This document shows, piece after piece, positions 20,121 through 27,761 of a stretch of 64,000 nt of DNA; the first letter of the stretch is position 1, and each line of letters opens with the position of its first letter. Location of the stretch: the NCBI RefSeq assembly GCF_006065315.1, contig NZ_CP040749.1, forward strand, positions 868,001 to 932,000, written 5' to 3'. Position numbers and translations under genes: made by a program. The notes under the pieces were generated by a model. That model had not been told where the DNA came from, did no database searches, and worked only from the letters and a program-made list of their open reading frames with translations. This DNA comes from Aureibaculum algae. GTDB taxonomy: Bacteria; Bacteroidota; Bacteroidia; Flavobacteriales; Flavobacteriaceae.

Positions 20121-20161
20121 AAAACCTACACTTCCATTAAGATGGAATTGTAGGTTTTTTT
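20121..20161 (+). terminator. Terminator between ilvC and ilvA
   Basis: AAACCTACACTTCCAT (20122-20137) pairs with ATGGAATTGTAGGTTT (20142-20157), with one C/T mismatch, followed by T to 20161. The next start codon (ilvA, 20181) is only 19 bases on, which leaves little room for a separate promoter and leader. Confidence 0.8.
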
Positions 20162-20180
20162 ACTAATATTGCATTTTCAA

Positions 20181-21443
20181 ATGAGTCAAAATACATCAAC
20201 AAATATAACTTTAGAATCGGTAAAGCAAGCTGCTGAAATTTTACAGGAGGTGGCCATAAGAACACCTTTGCAAAAAAATCTAAATTTATCGTCAATATTC
20301 AGTGCTAATATTTTTTTAAAACGAGAAGATTTACAACAAGTTAGAAGCTATAAAATTAGAGGAGCATTCCATAAAATTAGTTCTTTAACTAAAAAGGAAA
20401 CGGAAAACGGAATTGTATGTGCCAGTGCCGGTAATCACGCTCAAGGGGTTGCATTTGCATGTAATAAGTTAAAGATACATGGTACCATAGTAATGCCCAC
20501 TCCAACACCCAAACAAAAGATAGAGCAAGTTAGAATGTTTGGTGGAGATTTTGTAGAAGTGTTGTTAACTGGAGATACTTTTGATGATGCTTCAACCGCT
20601 GCAAAAAAACTATGTTCCGATCAAAATAAAACATTTGTTCATCCTTTTGACGATATTAAAATTATAGAAGGCCAGGCGACAATCGCATTAGAAATAATTG
20701 AAAAATCAAAGAAACCGATTGATTATGTCTTTCTTCCAGTTGGAGGTGGAGGATTGGCCTCTGGAGTATCAAGTGTGTTTAAATTAGTATCTCCCGAAAC
20801 AAAAATTATTGGTATTGAGCCAGAAGGAGCTCCTTCCATGAAAACAGCAATTGAGCAAAACAAAGTGGTAATTTTAGACACTATTGATAAGTTTATCGAT
20901 GGTGCAGCTGTAAAACAAGTTGGGCAATTAACATTTGATATTTGCAAAGAAAACTTATATAAAATGACCACTGTTGCAGAAGGTAAAGTCTGTCAAACTA
21001 TTCTAGATCTGTACAATAAAGATGCTATAGTAGTAGAACCTGCTGGTGCGTTGTCAATTGCAGGATTGTATAGTTTTAAGGAAGAAATTAAGGGTAAAAA
21101 CGTCGTTTGTATTGTAAGTGGAAGTAATAATGATATTACCAGAACTTCAGAAATAAAAGAACGGGCTCTGTTATATGCAAATTTAAAACACTATTTTATC
21201 ATTCGTTTTCCGCAAAGAGCTGGAGCGTTAAAGGAATTTGTTGCAGAAATTTTAGGCCCAAATGACGACATAACGCATTTTGAATATACAAAGAAGCACA
21301 GTAAAGAAAATGCACCTGCGGTAGTTGGTATAGAATTGAAAAATGAGGAAGATTTAGAACCCTTAATTACAAGAATGAAAGCTAGAAATTTCTTTGGAGA
21401 GTATATAAATAACAAGCCTGACTTATTTGATTTCTTAGTATAG
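20181..21443 (+). CDS. ilvA: Threonine dehydratase (threonine ammonia-lyase), biosynthetic
   Basis: 420 residues from the ATG at 20181; a TTG four codons upstream is possible but less likely. The PLP lysine lies in LQQVRSYKIRGAFHKI, with the glycine-rich loop FLPVGGGGLASGVSS and the Ser/Gly motif SAGNHAQGVAFAC. The C-terminal 90 residues (about 330-420) form a single ACT-like regulatory domain, shorter than the double domain of the E. coli enzyme. It deaminates threonine to 2-oxobutyrate for isoleucine synthesis. It follows ilvC but sits just behind a terminator. Confidence 0.93.
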   Translation: MSQNTSTNITLESVKQAAEILQEVAIRTPLQKNLNLSSIFSANIFLKREDLQQVRSYKIRGAFHKISSLTKKETENGIVCASAGNHAQGVAFACNKLKIHGTIVMPTPTPKQKIEQVRMFGGDFVEVLLTGDTFDDASTAAKKLCSDQNKTFVHPFDDIKIIEGQATIALEIIEKSKKPIDYVFLPVGGGGLASGVSSVFKLVSPETKIIGIEPEGAPSMKTAIEQNKVVILDTIDKFIDGAAVKQVGQLTFDICKENLYKMTTVAEGKVCQTILDLYNKDAIVVEPAGALSIAGLYSFKEEIKGKNVVCIVSGSNNDITRTSEIKERALLYANLKHYFIIRFPQRAGALKEFVAEILGPNDDITHFEYTKKHSKENAPAVVGIELKNEEDLEPLITRMKARNFFGEYINNKPDLFDFLV

Positions 21444-21548
21444 TGTTAATCAGTAAATTGTAGATGCAAACCTTTTCGTTGTTTTCTTTGAATCTCAACG
21501 GTCTTTATTTCTTAATATAGTATTTTTACTTTTTAAAATGAACTCATT

Positions 21549-23126
21549 ATGAATATCCCAACGCAATATCAAATTACAGAACCATTTCATCAAAAAACTT
21601 TTTTGGTAAATGGCGAATTAAAATCATGGACTGGAAAAACTACGGAGGTTTTTTCAAGCATTTCTTCAACGAAGGAATATAAACCGACATTGTTGGGTAC
21701 AATTCCATTTATGGAAAAAGAAACAGCTCTTGAAGCTCTTGATGCTGCATGTGATGCTTACGATAAAGGTCAAGGCTTATGGCCTACAATGAAGGTGGAA
21801 GGGCGTATTGCATGTTTGGAAAAGTTTGTAGAGCTAATGAAGAAGGAGAGAGATGAGGTTGTAAAATACTTGATGTGGGAAATTGGTAAAGCCTTGCCCG
21901 ATTCTCAAAAGGAGTTTGACCGTACTATAGATTATATATACGATACTATTGAAGAATATAAGGAGTTAGATAGAGACAGTGCTAGGTTTTCAAAAGAAGG
22001 AGGCGTAAATGCACATATTCGTAGAGGTCCCTTAGGTGTAATTTTGTGCTTAGGCCCATACAATTATCCGTTAAATGAAACTTTTGCGTTGTTAATTCCC
22101 GCTTTAATTATGGGAAATACAGCTGTTTTTAAACCCGCAAAATTCGGAGTTTTATGTATTTCACCTTTATTAGAGGCATTTCAAAAAAGTTTTCCAAAAG
22201 GCGTAGTAAATATTATTTATGGTAGAGGTAGACAAGTGGCAACCCCTATTATGCAAACAGGTAAAGTAGATGTGTTGGCCTTAATAGGTAATAGTAAATC
22301 GGCCATTGCATTGCAAGACGAGCATCCTAATAAAAACAGATTACGATTAGTATTAGGTCTAGAAGCAAAGAACCCAGCTATTATATTGCCAGATGCTGAT
22401 TTAGATTTAACTATTGATGAATGTATTGCAGGTTCGCTATCCTTTAACGGACAACGTTGTACAGCTTTAAAATTAATCTTTGTTCATGAGGATATTCGTG
22501 AAGAATTTAATAAGCGTTATGCAAAAAGAGTAGATGAATTAACATATGGTAATCCTTGGGAAGATGGCGTAAAGCTAACACCATTACCAGAACCTGATAA
22601 GCCAGCTTATATTCAAGAATTAATTGATGATGCAGTGGCAAAAGGAGCAAAAGTGCTTAATAAAAAAGGAGGAGAAACTACAGAGAATTATATTTTTCCA
22701 GCGGTTTTATATCCTGTAAATAAAGATATGAGAGTATATAATGAAGAGCAATTTGGACCTGTAGTGCCAATTGTAACTTTTAAAGATATTCAAGAGCCTT
22801 TACACGCTATGGCTGATTCTAATTACGGACAACAAGTTAGTTTATTTGGTGAGGATGTAAATTCATTAGCACCATTAATTGATACTTTGGTAAATTTGGT
22901 ATGTAGAGTAAATTTAAACAGCTCTTGCCAACGTGGTCCAGATGTTTTTCCATTTACTGGTCGTAAAGATTCAGCGGTATCAACATTAAGTGTTCATGAT
23001 GCATTAAGATCATTTTCTATTAGAACATTTGTAGCTTCTAAAGACAACGACTATAACAATAAAATTTTGGAAGATCTATTAACTTCTAGAAAGTCTAATT
23101 TCATTAGTACCGATTATATTTTGTAA
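21549..23126 (+). CDS. gapN: NADP-dependent non-phosphorylating glyceraldehyde-3-phosphate dehydrogenase
   Basis: 525 residues, aldehyde dehydrogenase superfamily. Visible motifs: [18 protein letters not shown] (cofactor region), GLEAKNPAI (general-base Glu region), and the catalytic Cys in [13 protein letters not shown]. The C-terminus [20 protein letters not shown] is typical of GapN rather than other aldehyde dehydrogenases. It oxidises glyceraldehyde-3-phosphate to 3-phosphoglycerate with NADPH formation. Pieces of a diverged second copy of its 3' end are found at 24958-25004 and 25806-25892. Confidence 0.88.
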   Translation: MNIPTQYQITEPFHQKTFLVNGELKSWTGKTTEVFSSISSTKEYKPTLLGTIPFMEKETALEALDAACDAYDKGQGLWPTMKVEGRIACLEKFVELMKKERDEVVKYLMWEIGKALPDSQKEFDRTIDYIYDTIEEYKELDRDSARFSKEGGVNAHIRRGPLGVILCLGPYNYPLNETFALLIPALIMGNTAVFKPAKFGVLCISPLLEAFQKSFPKGVVNIIYGRGRQVATPIMQTGKVDVLALIGNSKSAIALQDEHPNKNRLRLVLGLEAKNPAIILPDADLDLTIDECIAGSLSFNGQRCTALKLIFVHEDIREEFNKRYAKRVDELTYGNPWEDGVKLTPLPEPDKPAYIQELIDDAVAKGAKVLNKKGGETTENYIFPAVLYPVNKDMRVYNEEQFGPVVPIVTFKDIQEPLHAMADSNYGQQVSLFGEDVNSLAPLIDTLVNLVCRVNLNSSCQRGPDVFPFTGRKDSAVSTLSVHDALRSFSIRTFVASKDNDYNNKILEDLLTSRKSNFISTDYIL

Positions 23127-23169
23127 GCGGTGTTAACAATATAAAAATTAAAGATTAATCTTTTTTAAA

Positions 23170-24039
23170 TTGCAAACCGAAAAAACTGCAATACGCACAG
23201 CGTACTTTAGTATAATAGGGAACATTAGTTTGGCTTTAATTAAAGGAGTTGCAGGGTTCTTTGGTAATTCTTATGCTCTGATTGCAGATGCTATTGAATC
23301 GGCAACCGATGTTGTGGCGTCACTATTGGTCTTGTTTGGTTTTAAATATGCAAAGCGACCCGCTGACGAAAACCACCCATACGGACATGGTAAAATAGAA
23401 CCTATAATTACATTTGCTGTGGTTGCTTTTCTAGTGATTTCTGCTACTATAATTGCTTTTGAAAGTATTCAGAATATTCAGTCACCTCAAAAAGTTCCCA
23501 AATCGTGGACCTTAATAGTATTAGGGGTAATTATTATATGGAAAGAAGTTTCATATCGCGTTGTTATCAAAAAGAGCAAAGAAATAAAAAGCACGTCCCT
23601 TAAAGCTGATGCTTGGCATCATAGGAGTGATGCCATAACATCTGTAATGGCTTTTGTTGGAATTTCAATAGCTGTTGTATTAGGTGAAGGTTATGAAACT
23701 GCCGATGATTGGGCGGCCTTATTTGCTTCAGTTATTATTTTGTATAACAGTTATTTAATTTTAAGACCTGCCTTAGGTGAAATTATGGATGAACAAATTT
23801 ATGGTGATCTTATAATTTTAATTAGAGAAAAGTCAACTGAAGTAGAAGGGGTTTTAGGAACGGAGAAATGTTTTATTAGAAAAGCGGGAATGAAATATAA
23901 TGTAGACTTACATGCCATCGTAAATGGTGATATTTCAGTCAAAAAGGGCCATGATATTGCTCATGATTTAAAGGACTATTTGAGAGCTCAATTACCTAAC
24001 TTAGGTCATGTATTAATTCATATTGAACCCAATGAGTAA
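23170..24039 (+). CDS. Cation diffusion facilitator family transporter
   Basis: 289 residues. Membrane helices fill the first 200 residues; metal-site motifs are ALIADAIESATDVVAS (first Asp site), HPYGHGKIEP and WHHRSDAITSV (second site), followed by a cytoplasmic ferredoxin-like domain. These are the marks of CDF exporters of Zn, Fe, Co or Mn; the metal cannot be fixed from sequence. The start appears to be TTG at 23170 because no ATG precedes the conserved N-terminus. It lies 43 bases after gapN and converges on the isomerase gene at 24175. Confidence 0.9.
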   Translation: MQTEKTAIRTAYFSIIGNISLALIKGVAGFFGNSYALIADAIESATDVVASLLVLFGFKYAKRPADENHPYGHGKIEPIITFAVVAFLVISATIIAFESIQNIQSPQKVPKSWTLIVLGVIIIWKEVSYRVVIKKSKEIKSTSLKADAWHHRSDAITSVMAFVGISIAVVLGEGYETADDWAALFASVIILYNSYLILRPALGEIMDEQIYGDLIILIREKSTEVEGVLGTEKCFIRKAGMKYNVDLHAIVNGDISVKKGHDIAHDLKDYLRAQLPNLGHVLIHIEPNE

Positions 24040-24111
24040 ATAGAATTATGTTTCAATGATTTATGAGGCCTTATGCTCTTATTTTATAGAAGAAGCTCCA
24101 AAATAAACATA

Positions 24112-24156
24112 AAAATACCCGACAACTCTTGTTAACCAAGTGTTGTCAGGTATTTT
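24112..24156. terminator. Bidirectional terminator between convergent genes
   Basis: AAAATACC-GACAAC-CTTG (24112-24131) pairs with CAAG-GTTGTC-GGTATTTT (24137-24156) with two mismatches. The A-rich left and T-rich right flanks allow it to work for both the CDF gene and the isomerase gene. Confidence 0.82.
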
Positions 24157-24174
24157 ATAAATAAGTAACTTATT

Positions 24175-24621
24175 TTATTTTGTTGGCTCTGAATCTTTAA
24201 TTTCTATCACTTCAAGATCAAAAATAAGGTCTTTACCAGCTAAAGGATGATTTCCGTCAATAACAATACTCTCATCTTTAACTTCAACTACCATCAAGTT
24301 CATTTCTTGACCATCTGGTGATTTAGAAACTAATCCCATACCAACTTTAGGTTCCATATCTTGTGGAAGTTCTGTTTTATTTACTTCTTGTATCAATTGC
24401 TCATTGACTTCACCATACGCTTCTGCTTTAGGAATTGTAATGGTTTTCTTTTCATTTAATTTCATATCAATTAAACCTTTTTCAAAACCAGGTATTAATT
24501 GTCCTTGTCCTAATGTAAATTCTAAAGGTTCTCTTCCTTCAGAACTATCAAAAATTTGCCCATCAGATAACTTTCCTGTGTAATTTACTTTTACTGTGTT
24601 GTTCTCTTTAACTTGAATCAT
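24175..24621 (-). CDS. SlyD-like FKBP-type peptidyl-prolyl cis-trans isomerase
   Basis: 148 residues. The FKBP part begins VKVNYTGKLSDGQIFDSS and contains PLEFTLGQGQLIPGFEKGL; an insert-in-flap chaperone region follows (AYGEVNEQLI through VVEVKDESIVIDGNHPLAGK), as in SlyD. The C-terminal metal-binding His tail of E. coli SlyD is absent. No signal peptide, so it acts in the cytoplasm as a folding catalyst and chaperone. It stands alone on the minus strand. Confidence 0.9.
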   Translation of the reverse strand: MIQVKENNTVKVNYTGKLSDGQIFDSSEGREPLEFTLGQGQLIPGFEKGLIDMKLNEKKTITIPKAEAYGEVNEQLIQEVNKTELPQDMEPKVGMGLVSKSPDGQEMNLMVVEVKDESIVIDGNHPLAGKDLIFDLEVIEIKDSEPTK

Positions 24622-24957
24622 ACTATGTTTCTTAATTTTAAAAAATACTTGTTATCTAATTTTTAGCTAGCAAACATTTTAGTTTAAACTTATTGTTCGA
24701 CAATGTGCCAAAATCAAGCCAAAAAACTAAAAAAAGTACAATGAATGTGCACAAACCTGTAAATTGATAAGAAATGTATTTGTAAATTGTGCTGTAGTCC
24801 TTTATTGGTAGTAAATCGCAACTTTAGTACTACTAATTAAAAAAATCTTAAAGTGAAATAAGTAAATCGGTAAATATGTCAGTAAAAGCTACATTCAGTA
24901 AACTTATTGTGCCAATTTCACAAAAATATTCAAAATAAGTTTCGACTTTTTTAATAC
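24622..24957. other. Gene-free stretch upstream of the isomerase
   Basis: About 335 bases of AT-rich sequence. It should hold the promoter of the minus-strand isomerase gene, but no exact TAnnTTTG box was found on that strand. No credible open frame or strong hairpin is seen. At its right end it runs into the left gapN remnant. Confidence 0.4.
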
Positions 24958-25004
24958 TTAAAATTTTCTACCAACAGTTTTGTAACTTCAAAAGACAATG
25001 ATTT
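24958..25004 (+). pseudogene. Left piece of a broken second gapN 3' end
   Basis: In one frame the DNA reads L-K-F-S-T-N-S-F-V-T-S-K-D-N-D, matching intact Gap[17 protein letters not shown] near its C-terminus (one residue missing). A stop codon lies just upstream, so it is a remnant. It ends in AAAAGACAATGA (24990-25001), which is repeated exactly at 25805-25816 where the rest of the tail resumes. Confidence 0.7.
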
Positions 25005-25816
25005 TTATAGAAGGGAAACTGAGTTTGAAAACACTTGTTAAAAGATTACAATTACATTCCCTTTATTTCAATAGTTATATCTTTAGTATTTTATTTACTA
25101 TAAATTATACTTTTAAATTAAATCCATCTTTGAATATTCAAAGATTTATCTTTGGTTTGTATTTATTTCTAACATACCAAAAAGCATAAACAATAAATAT
25201 TAATATGAAGTTAGACAGAAAGAAACATTGGGAAACAGTTTATGAAACTAAAAATCCAGACCAAGTGAGCTGGACGCAAGAAACACCGAAATCTTCGCTT
25301 GAATTTATACAATCATTCGGTCTAAATAAAACGGCAAGAATTATAGATGTAGGTGGTGGAGATAGTAAACTTGTGGATTGTTTGCTTGATGAAGGATTTG
25401 AAAATATTACCGTACTTGATATTTCGGCTAAATCACTTGAAAAAGCTAAGAATCGACTTGGAAAAAAGGCGGATAAAGTAACTTGGATAGTAAGCGATAT
25501 TTTGGAATTTGAACCTAACGGTACATTTGATGTTTGGCATGATAGAGCAAATTTTCATTTTCTAACAACAACTGATCAAATAGAAAAATATATAAAAACG
25601 GCAAGGCAGTCTGTAAGCAGATTCATGGCAATTGGAAATTTTTCACAAAATGGCCCCGAAAAATGTAGTGGACTCGAAATCAAACAATATAGTCAAGAGG
25701 AATTAACATTGGAATTTAGAGATGGGTTTGAAAAAATGAAGTGCATGACAGAAGATCACTTAACACCATTTGGTACAAAACAGAATTTCTTGTTCTGTAG
25801 TTTTAAAAGACAATGA
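24990..25816. repeat. Segment bounded by exact 12-base direct repeats
   Basis: AAAAGACAATGA occurs at 24990-25001 and 25805-25816, 815 bases apart start to start. The left copy ends the left gapN remnant and the right copy begins the right remnant, so deleting one repeat and the interval would rebuild a nearly continuous gapN tail. Inside are about 200 bases of very AT-rich DNA and the methyltransferase gene. No transposase is present. Confidence 0.7.
25205..25816 (+). CDS. Class I SAM-dependent methyltransferase
   Basis: 203 residues. The SAM-binding motif is ARIIDVGGGDSKLVDCLL (about 45-62), followed by an acidic residue in ITVLDISAKSLEKAK and the motif IV-like FDVWHDRANFHFL. The substrate is unknown; the family is often found as a stand-alone gene. 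It lies between the two halves of a broken gapN tail, and its last codons plus stop (AAA AGA CAA TGA) are formed by the 12-base direct repeat that flanks the segment. This suggests it came in as a single-gene insertion. Confidence 0.85.
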   Translation: MKLDRKKHWETVYETKNPDQVSWTQETPKSSLEFIQSFGLNKTARIIDVGGGDSKLVDCLLDEGFENITVLDISAKSLEKAKNRLGKKADKVTWIVSDILEFEPNGTFDVWHDRANFHFLTTTDQIEKYIKTARQSVSRFMAIGNFSQNGPEKCSGLEIKQYSQEELTLEFRDGFEKMKCMTEDHLTPFGTKQNFLFCSFKRQ

Positions 25817-25892
25817 GTACAATAATAAAATTTTAGAAGATTTATTAGATTCTAAAAAATCTAACTTTATTAGAACAGATTATATTTTGTAG
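25806..25892 (+). pseudogene. Right piece of a broken second gapN 3' end
   Basis: 28 codons plus stop match the last 28 residues of intact GapN at 24 positions (begins [16 protein letters not shown], ends FIRTDYIL). Nucleotides differ more than the protein, which suggests a diverged copy under past selection and not a fresh duplication. There is no start codon or catalytic part, so it cannot function as an enzyme. Confidence 0.85.
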
Positions 25893-25933
25893 AGGGTTTT
25901 TAGATTTTTTAAAAAAAATATTGCAGTTATATA

Positions 25934-26575
25934 ATGGATATACGAAGCACATTTATATTATTAACATTACTATCAACCTTAATTGGTTGCTCGTCTGAAT
26001 CAAAAAAGATGAATCGTCATCCATTCGAAATTGATAAATCAATAACAGGATTTGATTTATTGAATAATGGATATAGATGGATGCCGGGTGTTGATGTTAT
26101 TTTAATTGGTAAAAAAACAAAAGACACATTAGACTATTACCAGCTAGATTTCTCGGATGAAGAAACTAATGAAGAAGAAATTTACCCTATTTGGGAGGAT
26201 GAAGAAGTATCAATTCAAAAAGTAGAAACAATAGTTAGTACATTAGAAGAATCAATAGATCCTCTTGATATGCCAGACTCTATGTACAATAGGATTTGGA
26301 GAGTTGATGAAAAAAGGTATAAAGAAGTATTTGGAAATGGGATTCCTTCTGGAAGATATTTTTATATCACAATGACCAAAGAAAATCTTGATGGGTTCAT
26401 AAAAAATATAGACTCCTCAAAATATGAATTGAAAAGGAAAAGTGAAGTCCATGATTATAATTTTGATGAATTTTTGATTGTTAATTTACGCTTAAAAGAT
26501 ACTTTTAGATGCAGTGTAAAGGCATTGGAGGATGGGAGATTTGAGTTTGTGTCTCAGATTTCATTGAATAAATAA
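25934..26575 (+). CDS. Hypothetical lipoprotein
   Basis: 213 residues. The N-terminus is a lipoprotein signal with lipobox LIGC near residue 19. The rest is hydrophilic, rich in Asp and Glu around residues 75-95 (DFSDEETNEEEIYPIWEDEE), with no recognised catalytic motif. It begins 41 bases after the gapN remnant stop. Function not recognised; an outer-surface or periplasmic lipoprotein is the most that can be said. Confidence 0.65.
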   Translation: MDIRSTFILLTLLSTLIGCSSESKKMNRHPFEIDKSITGFDLLNNGYRWMPGVDVILIGKKTKDTLDYYQLDFSDEETNEEEIYPIWEDEEVSIQKVETIVSTLEESIDPLDMPDSMYNRIWRVDEKRYKEVFGNGIPSGRYFYITMTKENLDGFIKNIDSSKYELKRKSEVHDYNFDEFLIVNLRLKDTFRCSVKALEDGRFEFVSQISLNK

Positions 26576-26757
26576 AACAAACGCTACCCCTAGCCCCTGG
26601 CTTCGAAACATGTGAGTAAGAACATTATTTCGTCTTATACCAATAACGTTACTATCATATTTTCATTTAATAATTATTTACTAAATTAGGTGTTTTAATA
26701 TTAAACTAGTTGTGGTTTAGGAAGTTAAATACTTAATTAAAATGTAAATCAACAATT
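26576..26757. other. Spacer with a C-rich intergenic motif
   Basis: Contains ACCCCTAGCCCCTGGC near 26585, much richer in C than its surroundings and similar in style to short dispersed repeats of Flavobacteriaceae. Otherwise AT-rich with no gene. Confidence 0.3.
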
Positions 26758-27177
26758 ATGAATCCAATACTAAGAAATGTTTTAGCCGTTATAGCTGGTT
26801 GGCTTGTGGGTAGTTTCGTAAATATGGGACTTATCACAATGGGTCATAGTGTTTTTCCTATTGGAGGTGTTGATCCAAATGATATGAATGCTTTAGCTGA
26901 GGTTATGCCAACGTTAGAAGCTAACTTTTTTATTTTTCCATTTTTGGGGCATGCCTTAGGTACCCTTATCGGAGCAGTTGTAGCTGGTTTAATTGCTGTA
27001 AACAATAAAATGAAATTTTCTTTAGCCATTGGAGGATTATTTCTATTGGGAGGAATAGCGGTGAATTATATGCTACCTGGACCAACATGGTTTGCTGTGG
27101 TTGATATATTACTAGCATATATACCAATGGCATGGATTGGAGGTAAAATAGCTTTAAAAGCCTCAAAAACGAATTAA
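26758..27177 (+). CDS. Small multi-pass membrane protein of unknown function
   Basis: 139 residues with four likely helices (about 5-27, 60-82, 87-108 and 113-133), Gly-rich, with charges only in short loops. A periplasmic or cytoplasmic loop holds the stretch VDPNDMNALAEVMPTLEAN. No family motif recognised. The downstream DinB-type gene starts 11 bases later, so the two may be co-transcribed. Confidence 0.7.
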   Translation: MNPILRNVLAVIAGWLVGSFVNMGLITMGHSVFPIGGVDPNDMNALAEVMPTLEANFFIFPFLGHALGTLIGAVVAGLIAVNNKMKFSLAIGGLFLLGGIAVNYMLPGPTWFAVVDILLAYIPMAWIGGKIALKASKTN

Positions 27178-27188
27178 AATTTAATCTT

Positions 27189-27755
27189 ATGATTTATAAA
27201 CTTCAACTTATTTCAATCTCAATACTATTTATTATAATATCTAGTTTTACTAGTCAAGCACAAACCATCAAAGCAGAAAAAGGGTATACCCAACAGATAG
27301 GGAATATGGTGTCTATGCTAGAGGACTTAAAAAGTCGAGTTACTCGTAATGTTAAAAATTTAAGCCTAGAGGAAACAGATTTTTTACTAGATACTGATGC
27401 TAATAGAATTGGTGCATTAATATATCATTTAGCAGCTACTGAAAAATACTATCAACTATACACTTTTGAGAATAGAGGTTTTAATAAAGGGGAAGAAAAA
27501 TGGACAACTGCTTTAAGTTTAGGAGACAATGCAAGAGGGGTTTTAAAAGATAAACATATATCGTATTATCTCGCTATTTGGGATGAGGTTAGAAAGGAAA
27601 CGTTACAATTATTAAAAACCAAGAATGATAAATGGTTTGAATCCGGCGTAAAAAATAGCAATATGAACAATCATTTTGCGTGGTATCATGTCATGGAACA
27701 TCAAGCCAATCATATGGGACAAATAGCATTAATAAGCAAAAGGGTTAAGAAGTAA
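27189..27755 (+). CDS. Secreted DinB-family protein
   Basis: 188 residues. A signal peptide covers about the first 24 residues (cleavage near SQA-QTI). The mature part has the four-helix DinB pattern with metal-binding His candidates in GALIYHLAATEKYYQLY and HVMEHQANHMGQIAL. DinB-like proteins are metal-dependent, often thiol S-transferases or of unknown activity, and most are cytoplasmic; an exported one is less usual. It converges on the gene at 27762 with only 6 bases between the stops. Confidence 0.75.
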   Translation: MIYKLQLISISILFIIISSFTSQAQTIKAEKGYTQQIGNMVSMLEDLKSRVTRNVKNLSLEETDFLLDTDANRIGALIYHLAATEKYYQLYTFENRGFNKGEEKWTTALSLGDNARGVLKDKHISYYLAIWDEVRKETLQLLKTKNDKWFESGVKNSNMNNHFAWYHVMEHQANHMGQIALISKRVKK

Positions 27756-27761
27756 AGTCGT

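Noticed and set aside
24998..25189. 63-codon plus-strand frame before the methyltransferase
   Set aside because: It starts within the left gapN remnant and 12-base repeat, is very AT-rich and shows no family features; more likely non-coding insert DNA.
26576..26757. tRNA or small RNA gene in the C-rich spacer
   Set aside because: No cloverleaf arms or T-loop sequence could be found; the C-rich part is short and looks like a dispersed repeat.
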